Shown piece by piece: positions 1-12,839 of a stretch of 64,000 nt of DNA (the stretch's first letter is position 1; each line of letters opens with the position of its first letter). The translations under genes and the position numbers were made by a program. Where the stretch lies: assembly GCA_947034895.1 (NCBI GenBank), contig OX344765.1, positions 27,037,001 to 27,101,000 on the forward strand. Direction: 5' to 3'. The stretch is from Rhytidiadelphus loreus. Taxonomy: Eukaryota; Streptophyta; Bryopsida; Hypnales; Hylocomiaceae. The notes under the pieces were generated by a model. The model searched no databases. It had not been told where the DNA came from and saw only the letters and a program-made list of their open reading frames with translations.

Positions 1-125
1 TGTGCTGTATGAGCAGTATCTAGCATCATGGTCACTACGGAGATGTTTAGTGTGTCCAGAGACAGTTGCCATCAAGGTTTCGTTGAAGTGAGCTCTTTTA
101 ATATCTCTCTTTCTTTGTGATACAG

Positions 126-3100
126 TCAGGTTCCTGTGCTCTAGGCTTGAACGAATTTGCGGTGGCACCTGAAGGCAGGTGAGTCTGACAGTGCCAAGTT
201 GTGTTTTGAAATACCTCCGCCAAACTCTAGTAGGTTGATTAACAAGTATATTAAGGTCTGAACTTTGCGTTTGTTGGCTACAGTGCAGAGTATCCAAAAT
301 CTAAACTATCAGTGGAGCTAGATACGGCTCAAGCCACATGGGTTGCCCATGATGTAGCTCTAGTTTCTACAAAAACTGGGATGCTGCTATTTCTCTCTCT
401 TGTCTATGAAGCAAGGTGAGATAGTTCTTGGGTCCACATGTTCTTCTACTCTGTTGCCTGACTTATACTTCTTTATTCATTAAGGGACTGAGTTTTGGAC
501 TTTTGGATGATTCAGGTCCGTGCAAAGATTAGAACTTTCAAAGTCAATGGCTTCTGTTCTAACTTCAGTAAGTCTTTGTCTTTTTCGACCTAGTTGAGTT
601 AGAATAGATCCATTCATGCTTCACCGTTTCTTGCTTCACAGCTTCAGTAGACTCGACGGCAGAATCCCCGTATAAGGGGAACAGTGAAAGGTGCACTATA
701 AGCGGTGCACTCTGCAGTGCAATTTTTTGCCGTGTGCCCAGCGGACTGTACAGGGCGTTCCCCGCGTACTAGGATTTTAAAGTTTGCCTTTTCTCTTCTT
801 TACATTTATTGTTAGTGTTCTAGAAACTAAACCTTGGAAGGTTGAGAATCTTGATGAAATTGATGAAGTCTTGAATCTAACAATATTTTTTTTTGACGTC
901 TGCAGTGCATGTGCACCATTGGAGACAACTTTTTCTTTCTTGGAAGTCGGCTGGCTGACAGTCTTCTTGTACAGCATACTTTAGGGAGTGCATCAGCACG
1001 AACTCCAAGCGCAATGGTGAAAATTGAGAGGGAAGAGGTAATCATATTGCCCACTGGAGTTTTTCGCTTTCTTTTGGTTGGAAACTGGGACTCGTGACAG
1101 CTGTTCTGGAGTACCGAGGTTGACCATTTATGGACACTTTGAAATTGATCCTATTTACACTTCACGGAATATCTTTCATCCCCTATACTTCATCTTGTGA
1201 GGTTGTGGAGAAGGAATGACGGATGATCCAAATGTTTGTCTGCATTTTTAAGACTGCTCAAGCGGTTGTAAAGTCAGAATCACAACATACACAGCGCACC
1301 ATCTTGTCATTGATATATTGTTAGAAGGCACGTGTTTACTTGTTAATATCGCAGGCTTTGATGAATTCTAGAAAGCCCTTTCTTCCGACTCCGCTGGTTC
1401 TCTGTGTTTATAAGAAGCGCGCTTCGTTCACAGCCTCACTATCTTTCGCTTGATAGTTCTAATGGCTTAAAATTTATCTTAAAATAATAGTTTGCATGTG
1501 GTCTAAGCATGCTTAGTTATCATTTTGTATATCATTTCTTAGGGTGATACCGAGACGGACCTTGCTGACCCGGCTGCGAAGCGGTTGAAGCGGGAACCCT
1601 CAGATGATGGAGAGGAAGGAGTAAGTGCTGAAGAAATGTCTTTATATTATTCTTCACCGACTTCATCTGATACTTCTCAGGTACGCTCGAGATAGAGTTT
1701 GCTTCCAGGAAGTGTCTGCAATGCTATGCCTGCTAGTGGCCCTGTACGCTGTCCTAGGTGAGATCATTACTACTGACTTCTGTCGGATTTGATTGACTTT
1801 TTGTTATTGCACCAACTTTGGAATCTTTCTTGATCTATTTTGCACTCATCTTTGACAACAATGTTTTTTGAAGATGGCAAGGTATTCAGATGTAAAACAA
1901 GCATATATACACTTATGTTCTGAAATTCTGTTCTCGTATGCCTCGTCTTGAAACGCAGAAGAAGACGTTTACATTTACTGTCCGCGATTCCTTGGTGAAT
2001 ATTTGTCCTCTGAGGGATTTTGCATATGGACTGCGATCAAATGCAGATCCAGATGCTTCTGGTCTCAGTAAGCAGAGCAACTATGAAATGGTGCGCAGAC
2101 TGGACAGTGGGCTTTCTTGCAGTATTTTGAGTTACCAATGTGCATTTCAGGACTTGGTTACTGATTTCTAGAATTATGGTTTTGCTTTGCTTTGCTTTGA
2201 TATTCAGAATGCCAAGATATCTTATTTAATGGGTTTTTTCAGGTAGCATGCTCTGGGCATGGGAAAAATGGAAGTTTATCTGTGCTGCATCAGTCAATTC
2301 GACCAGAGCTCATTACAGAGGTAAGTGTTCTGGAATTTGGTTTAGTAGAACTGAAAGTGCATATGAAAGTAGCACTCATAGGTTCGTGCTCGCAGAAGAT
2401 GGTCCATAACCATGAAATGTCACCACCCTCAAGCTGCAAGTTTCTGAAATGCTACTCTGTCGGCTTCATTTGGCAGGTGGAGATAACTGGGTGTTCTGGG
2501 ATCTGGACTGTATATCATAAAGCAGAGAGAGATGATGCGACTGAGTTCGATTTTGGTACAACTGAGACCGAGGAGTTCCATGCTTATCTTATCATCAGTT
2601 TGGAATCTAAAACCATGGTATGCACGATAAAATTTGTGACATGGGTTTAACAACATTTTATGATACATAATGTTGACCACGTTATCATGCTGTTTGGGAA
2701 GTTTCAGGAGAACAATAAACTGATTCTAGTTTTTATCGATTTTCTATGTCTCCATGAATATTTTTTGAACTCTTAGAAATCTCCAGTTGTCTCACCACGA
2801 TTAGATTTTGCAGTGATAGCCCGACTAACATTCAAGTAGCCATAAGTTTTCTTATTAGCTTTTCTTATCTAACTGCTTTTCAAGAACAAATAATTAAAAT
2901 TGCTAATTAAGTTCCTTGTTGCAGGTTCTTGAAACAGGAGAAACTTTAGGAGAAGTGACTGAATATGTTGAATATTACACAGAAGGGAGCACCATTGCTG
3001 CTGGGAACTTATTCGGCAGGTACTTCCTATTTTCATCCAAGTATACTGCCAGCATGAAAGTGTGTCGGGTCTCAGGATGCTGTTCTCTGTTTAGCTATCG

Positions 3101-6100
3101 CTATTTGTCCCCTTCTCTTTCTCAGTGTCCTTCTCATTTAGTTTGAAAAGTGTCACTTCATGAATGAAGCTCGCCTTCAAAGTTGATAATTCCCTAGTGA
3201 TATGCACGCAGGCGTTTTGTGGTACAGGTCTTTGAAAATGGACTGCGGCTGCTTGATGGGGCAAAAATGACGCAGGAGTTATTGATTGTTAGTGCTGAAG
3301 TCGAGAATGGTGGTGCTGACGTGTCAAGGAATCTAGTTATTGAGGCGACCATTGCCGATCCATTTGTGTTACTTAAGATGACAGATGGCAGTCTACAGCT
3401 TGTTGTTGGAGGTACGAATATTTTTGCTTTTCAAAAGCTTTCAGTTCTTTAAGATTCTCTTCCTTCTTGTTTTACATGTATATCTGCTCCTGTATAACAG
3501 CCATAGCGATGTCCACTTGTCACTTTTCATCCCATCTAATTTATCTTGGTTATGCTGGATTGAATTCTGACAAGATGAGTACTAGCAAGGAAGTTCGATG
3601 TTGATGTTGAACTTACCTTGTCATCCTTTATTTTGAACAGATACAGAGAGCACTAAGCTTACCATTTCTCAGCCACCGAACTTTATTTCAGCAACGGACA
3701 CAATTACAGCTTGTACACTTTACCAAGATAAAGGCCCACACTGTTGGCTGCAGCGGACATGCAGTGAGACAACTTCGGACAGAATTCAGTGGCCTTCTAC
3801 CTCTGATCAGGTTTGTAATGTTTCTAGATAGTTAAGATAAGCCTTAGAGGTACTCCATTACTACGTAATACTACTGTTCAGACCGGGTCAGATTGATATT
3901 TCTTGTGTTTTAACGTTAGTAGATCTACTTATGCAACTCTGAGAGTTGACTTTTCAGAATTGCTGAAATTCATAATATTTTCGGTACATCTCGTTGCTAT
4001 AAATATTTCAGACAAAGATGTTTACAAGCTTACTAGTCTTCTGATGAATCTATTGAATTTGCACATTCACCTTACTTGGGTTCTGATTTTTTGGACAGGG
4101 TAATGTATATTGCGTCCTCTGCCGAAAGAGCGGCAGGTTGGAGATTTATGATCTACCGCTTGTGACTTGTGTATTTTCTGTTGACTTTTTCAATCACGGA
4201 ATGTCAGTTCTCTGGGATCAGAAAGTTCTTGAAAGACGAGCTAATATCAACGCCGCTTTAAAAGAAGGCGCAGAGGAAGACACAGCTCCTGGAGATGCTA
4301 TTTTACGAGATGCTGGTTTGAGTCTTCACGTCACTCAAATCTGCTTTGAAAGTTGGGGGGAAAAGTTCGGACGCCCTTTCCTACTGGCAACCCTTTCAGA
4401 TGGGACTATGCTTTGCTATCATGCTTTTTCATATGAAGCTATTGAACTTAGCGATGCGCTTGAATCCGGAGATGCCAGCATGAGAAGCCTTAAGGATTCA
4501 CCACGACTTGCAAATCTGAGGTTTGTGCGTATTCCCATTGATTGGGTAAGCGGACAAGAGGAAGGTACCAAGGTCGTGCATGAAACTAAGTTTTCCTCTT
4601 TCAAGAATGTAGGTTCCTTTCCCGGTGTTTTTGTGACAGGCCTACGACCAACATGGCTCATGGTCTGCAGAGGAAGATTACGTCCTCACCCTCAGGTACA
4701 TTGAATCAATTAATTAATTCTTTGTGTATTAACCTGCGTATATGGTATTGATCCAGGCTTTAATGAAAGTAAAGTTTTTTTAATGCACTGTAATTTTGGT
4801 AACATGTTCTCCTCTCCTACAGTATTTTTAACACCATAGCTAATTTTGGATTGGCAGTTCTCGGATGGAACGATATTGGGATTCACACCTTTGCACAATG
4901 TCAACTGTGCACATGGTTTTATCTACATTACAGCTGAGGTAATCTCTGGGTCAGTTAAACTGAGACAGTTCAGTTAACTTGGTCAATGTTATTCATTAGT
5001 AGGCAAATTAATGATTGCTTGTATATATTGTGCTTGCATATATTGACTTATTTTAAATCACATATTTGATTATTACAGTGACACTTGTTAACATAGGAGC
5101 TCAGGTATTTCTACGAATCGACTTCTAATAGTTGACGATTGGGCGATTATGGTGCTCATACCTTTGCGTATTGCTCGACATCACACTATTGTATACTCTG
5201 ATATTTTCTTATCTTTTTGTGTTCGCTTGCTGCACAGGGTAAACTCAAAATTTGTCAACTTCCGTCACTTCTGTTCTACGATAATGATTGGCCAGTTCAA
5301 AAGGCACGTTCTATCAATCATTTGAATGTATTCTTGTCTTTAATGGTCTTTTGTGAAAGGTAGTTGGTGTGCATCCATCAATATGATCATAACGAGAAAT
5401 TTCCTGAAACATGAACTACAGCAACTTTCTCTTGAGTATTTCGCTATATTGTTTTATAACTCCTTTGCTATCTGAGCTTCAGCTTCTTTGGGTTTGAGCA
5501 TTTGGTTTATTATAGTGGGTCTCAGTTCTAGTTGCCTATCTGACGGCCACGACGTTGCTTTTTAGTTGCTTTTCTTTACAGATCTCAACATAATAAATGT
5601 AACTTTGTTTGCAGATTCCACTCCGTGGTACTCCTCATCAGATAACATATCATGCAGATGTCAATTTGTATGCTCTTATCATCTCCACTCCTGTAAGTTA
5701 GTGACATCATCTTTTCACCAAGAAAATTCAGGTTACAGGCTCTATTTGTTAAACATCTTAAACCGGTTTTAGCCAGAAATTGCTAACGGGACTCAATTTT
5801 ACAGGTGTCACGACCTACAGCTCAAGTGCTTATGGGTGATGGCCATCCCTTCGACCAGCAACAAGAAAATTCTATTGGAGAAGATGGTCAGAGACTGGTG
5901 ACATCCGAGGATTATGAGGTTCGAGTTATTGAACCTGCTCAACCAGGTGGCAATTGGGAGGCCAAGGCCGCTATCAAAATGCACATGACAGAGAATGCGT
6001 TAACTGTTCGAATTGTTAGCTTAAAGGTATCCTAGCACAGCCAATGATGGCCACATTCAGATTTCCTGACACTCTGTTTCATGGTCTTCCAAGTGATGAC

Positions 6101-8361
6101 GCTAGGTTGGTATGTCTTTATTGCTTTAACCTTTACTGAGGCTTTAGGTTGTTGTCCTGTATTTGCAGCGTTCGTATACTAAGTAGACATAACTGTATGG
6201 ATTATCACAGAACATCTCAACAGACCAGACGCAGACATTACTTGCTATTGGTACATCGTATGTGCAAGGGGAGGATGTTGCTGCCAAAGGTCGGATTATC
6301 CTTGTGTCCGTCGGCAAGGATCCCCAGGAGCCTGGTTCATGGGTATGTAATACCAGCATACAACTCCTGAATCATGTTATAGGAGAAACAAGCTGATACA
6401 CTGATCACTTAGTTGTACGTAGATTTTTGGAACCCCAGTATGTTGTGTTTCAATATCAAGTTTATGTGATTTTCTCTTTCTGTTTGTGATGTTTGTTCTG
6501 AAGTTGACAATGAAACGTCATATTATATCTTACTAGAATCTCTATGGTGTGATGTCGGTGTGCAGGCCAGAGAAGTGTATTCCAAGGAACTTAAGGGCTC
6601 AATTTCTGCGATTGCATCTCTTCAAGGGCACCTTTTGGTTGCAATCGGTCCTAAAATTATTTTACACTCATGGAATGGGTCTGAGCTGAATGGTGCTGCC
6701 TTCTTCGATGCACCTTTATACGTTGTGAGCCTGAACATAGTAAGACCGCAATCTCCAATCAGTTCATATCTTTTGTATTTTTGAAAAAAGTTGAGTTTGA
6801 CATTATCAGCTTTTTGACACTTCCTTACTGTAAGATCCCAAAAGTTGTTGATTTGAATTGTTCTTCGATTTCTTATTTACACGTTGATACCGGTCTATTT
6901 GCTCAGGTCAAAAACTTCATTTTGTTTGGAGACATACACAAGAGCATCTACTTCTTGTGTTGGAAAGAGGATGGTGCACAGCTCACACTCTTGGCGAAGG
7001 ATTTCGGTTCGCTTGACTGCTATGCAACCGAGTTTCTTATTGATGGCAGCACACTCAGTCTTCTGGTATCGGACAGCCGGAAGAACCTGCAGGTATGTGT
7101 GGCGCCACTTCATTCTCTGCTCTTTTTAGACCCAACTGCTTTATAACAAAAGTAGCAGTTTATTCTCCAGTCTCCTGGGTTATTCCACTTCGGCGATCTT
7201 TAGTGCTCCTAGTTGCGACCCTTACCCAAAAGCAACCCCTATACATTCTTGCCTAAACTACACAATCTGAACATGAGAACCCTGGGTCAATTCTAAGTAC
7301 ACCTACTATCAGTGCTTGGAAATTCTGTAGTTTGTTCAGATGATATCCAATAACTACATTCTAAGGTGCTTTGGAATGTCTTTCAAATGGTCAACATGTC
7401 TTTCAATGGCCAGCAAGATCCAACAAGAATTAGTCATTCTAACAATATAATGCTCAGATGCTTATTTGGACTCCTTTTAGGTGTAAACAACCTGTGCTCG
7501 CATTGTCTTGGGTACGAACTTGTGATGTTACTGACTTGAACCAACGGTCACCCGAACAGATATTTTCATATGCTCCCAAAAGTATGGAGAGTTGGAAGGG
7601 ACAGAAGTTGCTTTCTCGAGCGGAATTCCATCTGGGTGCGCATGTCAACAAATTCCATCGTCTACAAATGCTTCCTACCCCCGGCAGCGCTCGATCGAAT
7701 AGATATGCTGTCCTCTTCGGCACCCTAGATGGGGCCATCGACTACTTAGCCCCTGTGGATGAATTGACATTCCGAAGACTCCAAACGTTGCAGCGTAAGT
7801 TGGTAGACTGTGTATCTCATGTCGCAGGAGTGAACCCGCGCGCATTCAGGCAGTTCCGTTGCGATGGGAAAGCTCACAGGCCAGGGCCAGATAATATCGT
7901 GGACTGCGAGCTCCTGAGTCAGTAAGTCCTTGCTGCTCCTGTTCCTTGCCCAGAAGTTGCATACAGCTTAATTTGTTTGCAGTTTTTTTGTTGCTCTTGC
8001 TGCTTGCTCACATTTTTTGAACAGCTTAATCCATTATTAGTTGTTTGTATTGTTAGCTCTGGACCAGAGGGACGAGACCTCACATTAACAATGATATAGT
8101 GAATGTGAAGAAGTTTGAGTAGGTTGCTACTCGATGCGAGTCTTTGGTACAGAGTGCTGCAAGGGAGGAGATTCTTTCAGTGTAGCTGTTTGTTACCTTT
8201 TCGAGGTTACTATCTACACTGACTTCTTCATGTTACGTGTGTGTAGCTATGATATGCTACCTCTGGACGAGCAGCTCGAAATCGCTCGTCAAATAGGAAC
8301 TACTAGAGCACATGTGCTGTCAAATTTACGGGACCTTGCCTTGAGCACAAGTTTCTTGTAA
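126..8361 (+). CDS. CPSF160: Cleavage and polyadenylation specificity factor subunit 1 (CPSF160), 5'-truncated by window edge
   Basis: Large scaffold subunit of the nuclear complex that recognises the poly(A) signal and directs cleavage and polyadenylation of pre-mRNA. Twenty-one exons are visible: 126-178, 284-415, 516-567, 906-1037, 1543-1680, 1959-2090, 2243-2320, 2477-2617, 2925-3019, 3212-3411, 3641-3810, 4099-4695, 4858-4938, 5238-5303, 5615-5692, 5805-6026, 6211-6342, 6566-6739, 6907-7092, 7560-7921, 8247-8361. They join in one frame to about 1111 residues; the plant protein is about 1440, so roughly 330 N-terminal residues lie upstream. Family landmarks seen in order are GDNFFFLGSRLADSLLVQ, FAYGLRSNADPDASG, GIWTVYHK, RTIAAGNLFGR-like STIAAGNLFGR, GFIYITAEGKLKICQLP, YVQGEDVAAKGR, ELNGAAFFDAP and the C-terminal CPSF_A stretch ending LALSTSFL. 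All introns are GT-AG except the GC-AG intron at 5304-5614. Expected partners are CPSF30, WDR33/FY and CPSF100. Function rests on close match to the family. Confidence 0.96.
5304..5614 (+). other. GC-AG intron of CPSF160
   Basis: The frame needs the upstream exon to end in VQK at 5303 and the next to begin IPLRGTPHQ at 5615. The intron therefore starts with GC (AAAAG then GCACG) and ends TTTGCAG. A nearby GT at 5308 would leave the wrong phase. GC-AG introns are a minor but normal class in plants. Confidence 0.75.
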
Positions 8362-8784
8362 TGCAATTGGTGATCTTAATTAATTATCAAATAGAACTAT
8401 CTTTCGTTACCTTGTTTGCTTGATAGTTAATTTATAATGTTTAGGAGAATGGAGTTGCATGGCTAAAAGAATAAGGTCAGCATGCCCCAAACCAATAGTG
8501 TACCTAAATGCAAGACTACGTACTCTTGTAACACATTTGACACACCTAAATGTAGGACAACGATGTGTAGTGTCATTTTTCTTAACCCTCAAAATGTCCT
8601 CCCAACGACTTCATCTATGATTGTAGGATTGTAGGATAAAAATAAAATAAAATCATCCAATATTTTTCTTGGAAGTTGCTTAGTGTATTTTGACTAATAT
8701 TGGATCCAACAAGAGATTAGTATTTCAAATTAGTCAATATTAGTCAATAATAGTCAATAACAATGAGATAATAGTATTGCAAAT
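8362..8784. other. 3' flank of CPSF160, no gene seen
   Basis: This contains the presumed 3' UTR, with A-rich AATAAA-like runs near 8640-8655, followed by AT-rich sequence with a short degenerate ATTAGTCAATA iteration near 8690-8765. No coding potential is apparent. Confidence 0.5.
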
Positions 8785-8950
8785 TTCCTTGTTGTAGTAT
8801 TATTTACTTTTCTAAAGAAGTTGATGTTTAATCCATGAATCATCCTTATAGTTTATTTTGGCCATTTCTTGCTATTTATTCTTGATGTGAATTTTAGCCT
8901 TAAAAATTACAAAGTATATTTTTTGAATTTGAGTCCAACTAGTGAAATGA
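8785..8950 (+). repeat. Dispersed repeat, segment A (copy 1)
   Basis: This resembles 31285-31455 in the same orientation. Shared words include TTAATCCATGAATCA/TTAATCCATAGATCA, CTTGATGTGAATTTTAGC and TGTCCAACTAGTGAAAT-like sequence. It is a diverged copy of an unnamed repeat, probably part of a DNA transposon because a transposase relic lies just downstream. Confidence 0.6.
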
Positions 8951-8999
8951 AGCCTAGGTCATAGACCTCCTTTCAAATGGTAACTATCACAATTCATAA

Positions 9000-9285
9000 A
9001 ATATTCAAATTTTTTGGGAAAAATTTAAAAATATCATAAATTTCTTAAGAAATTAAAAAAAAAGAAATTCATAACAAATACAAAATGTACTCAAAAACTC
9101 TGAAATTTTCACCAAAGATGTATCTCATAGTTTATAACATCATAGTATACATCAAAGTTATCATACCACTCTAAAATTAGAAATCAGCAAACCATCCAAA
9201 GTCCATATTGCTATAAAATATTGAAATTTACGAATTTTTTAGAATTTCCAATCAAAATAGAAACTACACTTGATAAGCTACCAGT
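9000..9285 (-). repeat. Dispersed repeat, segment B (inverted copy)
   Basis: The reverse complement resembles 31470-31740; for example TAGAAACTACACTT here corresponds to AAGTGTGGTTTCTA there. Segments A and B have the same relative orientation at 31 kb but opposite orientations here, so one copy has been rearranged. Confidence 0.55.
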
Positions 9286-9294
9286 CTAGCATTG

Positions 9295-9995
9295 CAATAA
9301 AGAAACCATATATAAATGACAAAGCAAAAGATTGCAAGGCTAGCTTTTGCAAAGGAGCACAAAAGTTGGGCAATAAAAGACTAGAATTGCATTGTTTGGA
9401 CAAATGAGTCATTTTTCAAGACTATTAAGATTTCATGCCAAATGGAAGTTTGGTTGAAACCAAATAAGCGGTACAGTGTGGTTTGTCTAGCACCAACTTT
9501 CAAAGACAAGTTGACTTCCATTACAGTTTGGGGTGCCTTCGTTGGCAATAAAACCTTGCCCTTGGTATTTAAGCCACATGGACGGAAAATGGTAGCAAAC
9601 TTTGTCAAGATGGTGTACAAATCTACTTTAGGGCCTTACCTAGATGCCCATCCCCATCCCAACAACTTCACACTCATCGAGGATGGAGCCCTAGTGTACC
9701 ATAGTAATGCTCCAAAATTTTGGCACAAGAGGAAAGGTCTACAAAAGCTAGAGTCACCAACTTAGACCTTTGATTTAAAAGCCATTGAAAACCTCATGAA
9801 GGTCTTTAAAGCCACTACGTCTAAAACCATTGTTGACCCAGAAAAAGCAGAAGAGAAGAAGACAATATTGTAGAGCAAATGGGAGGTTATTAGTAGAGAA
9901 GCTAAGCATGCTAGTGGCATCCATGCTACAACAACTAGCCGCTATGATCGAGACGAAGGGCAGATCAACTCATTAGTGAAGGACCCTTATTCATA
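9295..9995 (+). pseudogene. Decayed Tc1/mariner (IS630-superfamily) transposase
   Basis: Reading through breaks, the product has the order of a mariner DDE transposase. A segment reading LAFAKEHKSWAIKD starts near 9332, followed by a first-catalytic-site motif (VWTNES) near 9394, a TVWGAFVG block near 9526, the second-site motif (LIEDGALVYHS) near 9675 and the third-site motif (DLKAIENL) near 9772. In intact relatives the first motif carries Asp; here it is Asn. Damage visible: a frameshift near 9320-9330, a stop just before the first motif (9382), a stop at 9763 between the second and third motifs, a shortened second-to-third Asp spacing, and another stop near 9871. The longest open stretch is 9442-9765. 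The N-terminal DNA-binding part is missing. It cannot be active; it is dead transposon sequence. Confidence 0.8.
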
Positions 9996-10163
9996 GCTTC
10001 CATATCAATCATATGCATTCAATTTTTGTGCCAAACCAAGCCAAAAAGTCAAGGACAAGATTCATATATGTTTGTAAATTGGGTACATAGGAAATGGCAA
10101 TCTTGTGGTTTATGTGATGTCCAAATGGATGTAAAATAAAAGAATTATGTACTTTCTTTTTGA

Positions 10164-10734
10164 TACTCCCTCCGTCCTATAATGATCTTCCTGTTGGCCT
10201 TCTTTTTTTGTCCCAAAATGATCTTCCTATTGCACTTTGTGATGTTGAAATTAGTCAAATTCGGCTTATGATTATTATTTGAGACTAGCAAAACAACTCT
10301 AAGTGGTTGTTTTTGCTCCATCCATGCAAACATCAAGCAAAAGACAAATAAAATGATTGAAAGCTTCAATCCGCACTTATAGTTTTTATTTTTTGCATCT
10401 CTTTGAGTATTTCCCAATTGAAGTAGATTAAGCTTTGGAAGCCGAAACAAAGGTCTATACATGGTCTTAGGCATATGCTAAATGCCCACAAAATGGCAAC
10501 CTCACATTCAACAATTAAGTGCTCACTGGTGTTCTTTAAAAATGCCCCAAAATATTCACTTTTCAATATTATAAAACTACACTTTGAAAAGGGCTTCAAA
10601 ACTCAAACTTTTTAGGATGCAAAGAGAACACCAAACTCTACATACTATACAAATTGAGTTTTTTAAAAGTTATTTTTATCCTTAATCCATAAGATTTAGT
10701 CTAACAGGAAGATCATTTTGGGACGGAGGTAGTA
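10164..10734. mobile_element. Stowaway-like (Tc1/mariner) MITE
   Basis: About 570 bp bounded by inverted repeats of about 34 bp. The left end reads TACTCCCTCCGTCCTATAAT and the right end, reverse-complemented, TACTACCTCCGTCCCAAAAT; both continue into GATCTTCCTGTT. The outer TA at each side fits the TA target duplication of Tc1/mariner elements, and the CTCCCTCCGT terminus is the known plant Stowaway signature. The interior is non-coding. It lies about 170 bp beyond the transposase relic, but shared ancestry is not shown. Confidence 0.85.
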
Positions 10735-12600
10735 TTATACAATAGATCATATGAAAGAAGATTTACCAAAAATGATATTTTGTACATTTTTATTTGGGTA
10801 GAGATATTTGTGATTAGCTTCTTATTTGGTTTGTGATTAGGGCACATATTGCTACAATTGAAAGACAAAAATGGTTTTTTATTTTATTGGAAAACTCTTG
10901 ATGACATGGTGAAAATTTTACATAGACTTGAATTAGAATATGGAAGATATTGAATCATAAAATATTTTTGACACTGAAAATTATGGAAAAAATTGGAAAA
11001 TTCAAGAAGTATAGAATGAAAAATAATTATGAAGAAACAATAGGAAATGATTGAAATTTAGAAACATGTTTTGTTTTATGATTGTATCATACATTTTTGG
11101 GAGAATTTTGAAATAGATTAAAATTTCATTGTAGTGGCTTGAAATAAGTTGAACTATACAATTTCTATAGTGATTCAAAAAGTTAAAAAATGTACATAGA
11201 ACATAAGCATAACTTTCCCTTTACAATGGTTGATGTTGTTGCATCAAACATTATAGAATAGTTGATGCATTGATGTTACAAAGACATTGGACATTGCTAC
11301 ATATTTTAATTGATGAATGTATATCATATTGTTTTGTTATATTATTTTATGTTTGATTTTCTTAATTTGTAATTAGGGCTCATACATTTTTGTAATTATG
11401 GATTGATACGGTAGTAGGGCAAAATATATTAGCCAGTTGATCTTTAAGTCATAAAATATTTCTTTTCATTTGGCCCTCTTTTCTATTCTTATTCTAAATT
11501 TATTTTAAATTTTTATTCATCTTTTGTTTTTTGGAGTGACAACAAACTAGAAATCTAGCAACATAGATATTTTTTTGTTTTAAATTGAGATTTTGGTCCC
11601 ATCTATGGAATTATAAGCATGTATTCAAAATGTTAAGAACAAAAATGAAGTATATACCAAACTCTCATCTAATTGACCTTGTAATATATAGAGTATACAA
11701 TGTGTTGCATAGGAAAAAAGGAGTCATAAGCGATCCTATGTTTGGCACATCCCAAGAATCACTAACCCACTACAACAAATTAAGATATTTTGCATAATAC
11801 AAGTATGGTATTGTCAAAGGTTTCTAGAAGATAATGTTCATGAATATTTAAAGAAATTGTAGGACAATCTCTACACTATAATAACACCAAATCTTATATT
11901 CCCCCTCAAATTGGCATTTGCTTGGTGGATGATGAAAACTTTCAAGACCTTATTATTAGAGCTAAATGAAATGCCAATGAATTACATCCAAATATGTTGA
12001 AAAGACAATTTTTTGTTCATTATTTAGTGATAAAACAAATTCAGTTACTCAATGCTAGCTTCATGATTTTTGTGTAAGGTTATGAAATAATTCATGTAGG
12101 GATGGAAAGAAGTGAAAACTTGTAAAAATGAGAATCTAATGTCTAGATCCTTCTCAAACTATGATTTTTTATATTGCAAAAGCTCTACATTTACATATCT
12201 TTGTCATGCTCTCTTAAGGATTGATTCCATTGGTGTACAAGTATATTTGGTTTCTCATCAAACAAATTAGAATCATAATGGGAGGGTGGTGGACATCAAT
12301 TAGATATTTTAAATGAATGACAAAGTAAGTTTTTTCTATAGTAATTTTTTATACCCATACAACATTGGTTGATTTTAAGTTGTACAAGAAATCCTTAGAA
12401 TGGCACTTGAAAAACCAATCTTGGAATCCCTCCAAGAAATGAACGAGAGATATCTTGGCAATATTAAACATGGTCGTGGTAGTCAAAGTCAACACTTCTT
12501 TGTCAAAATTTTAATTTTTTCCAAAAATAAGACTCAATGTTTGCTAAATATAGAAATATCCCACAAGATTTTCAAAAAATAATTAAAAAAAATGGCATCC
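10735..12600. other. AT-rich intergenic sequence, no gene seen
   Basis: The open frames present are short (for example 11585-11797 and 12400-12582) and match no family I recognise. Base composition is like the other transposon-derived stretches of the window. The last part probably carries the promoter of the ATP synthase epsilon gene. Confidence 0.4.
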
Positions 12601-12839
12601 ATTTTTACACATTTTATCCCCGACTAAGGGAGTATGGTAATAGGAGCTACGGCGATAGGAGTTACTACTTCATCATCCTGTGGAACTTTCGGAGTTCGTT
12701 GCAACAAGAGTCAGTTGGTCCATTGCAGACTTCCGGTGTCAAATGAGTGCAAGACACTGTCGTGCTACATTTTGCTTTTTTTCTGTGCAGATCAGACTGC
12801 GTTGTGGCTTTCAGGAGAATAGAATTATGTGCAATCTGT

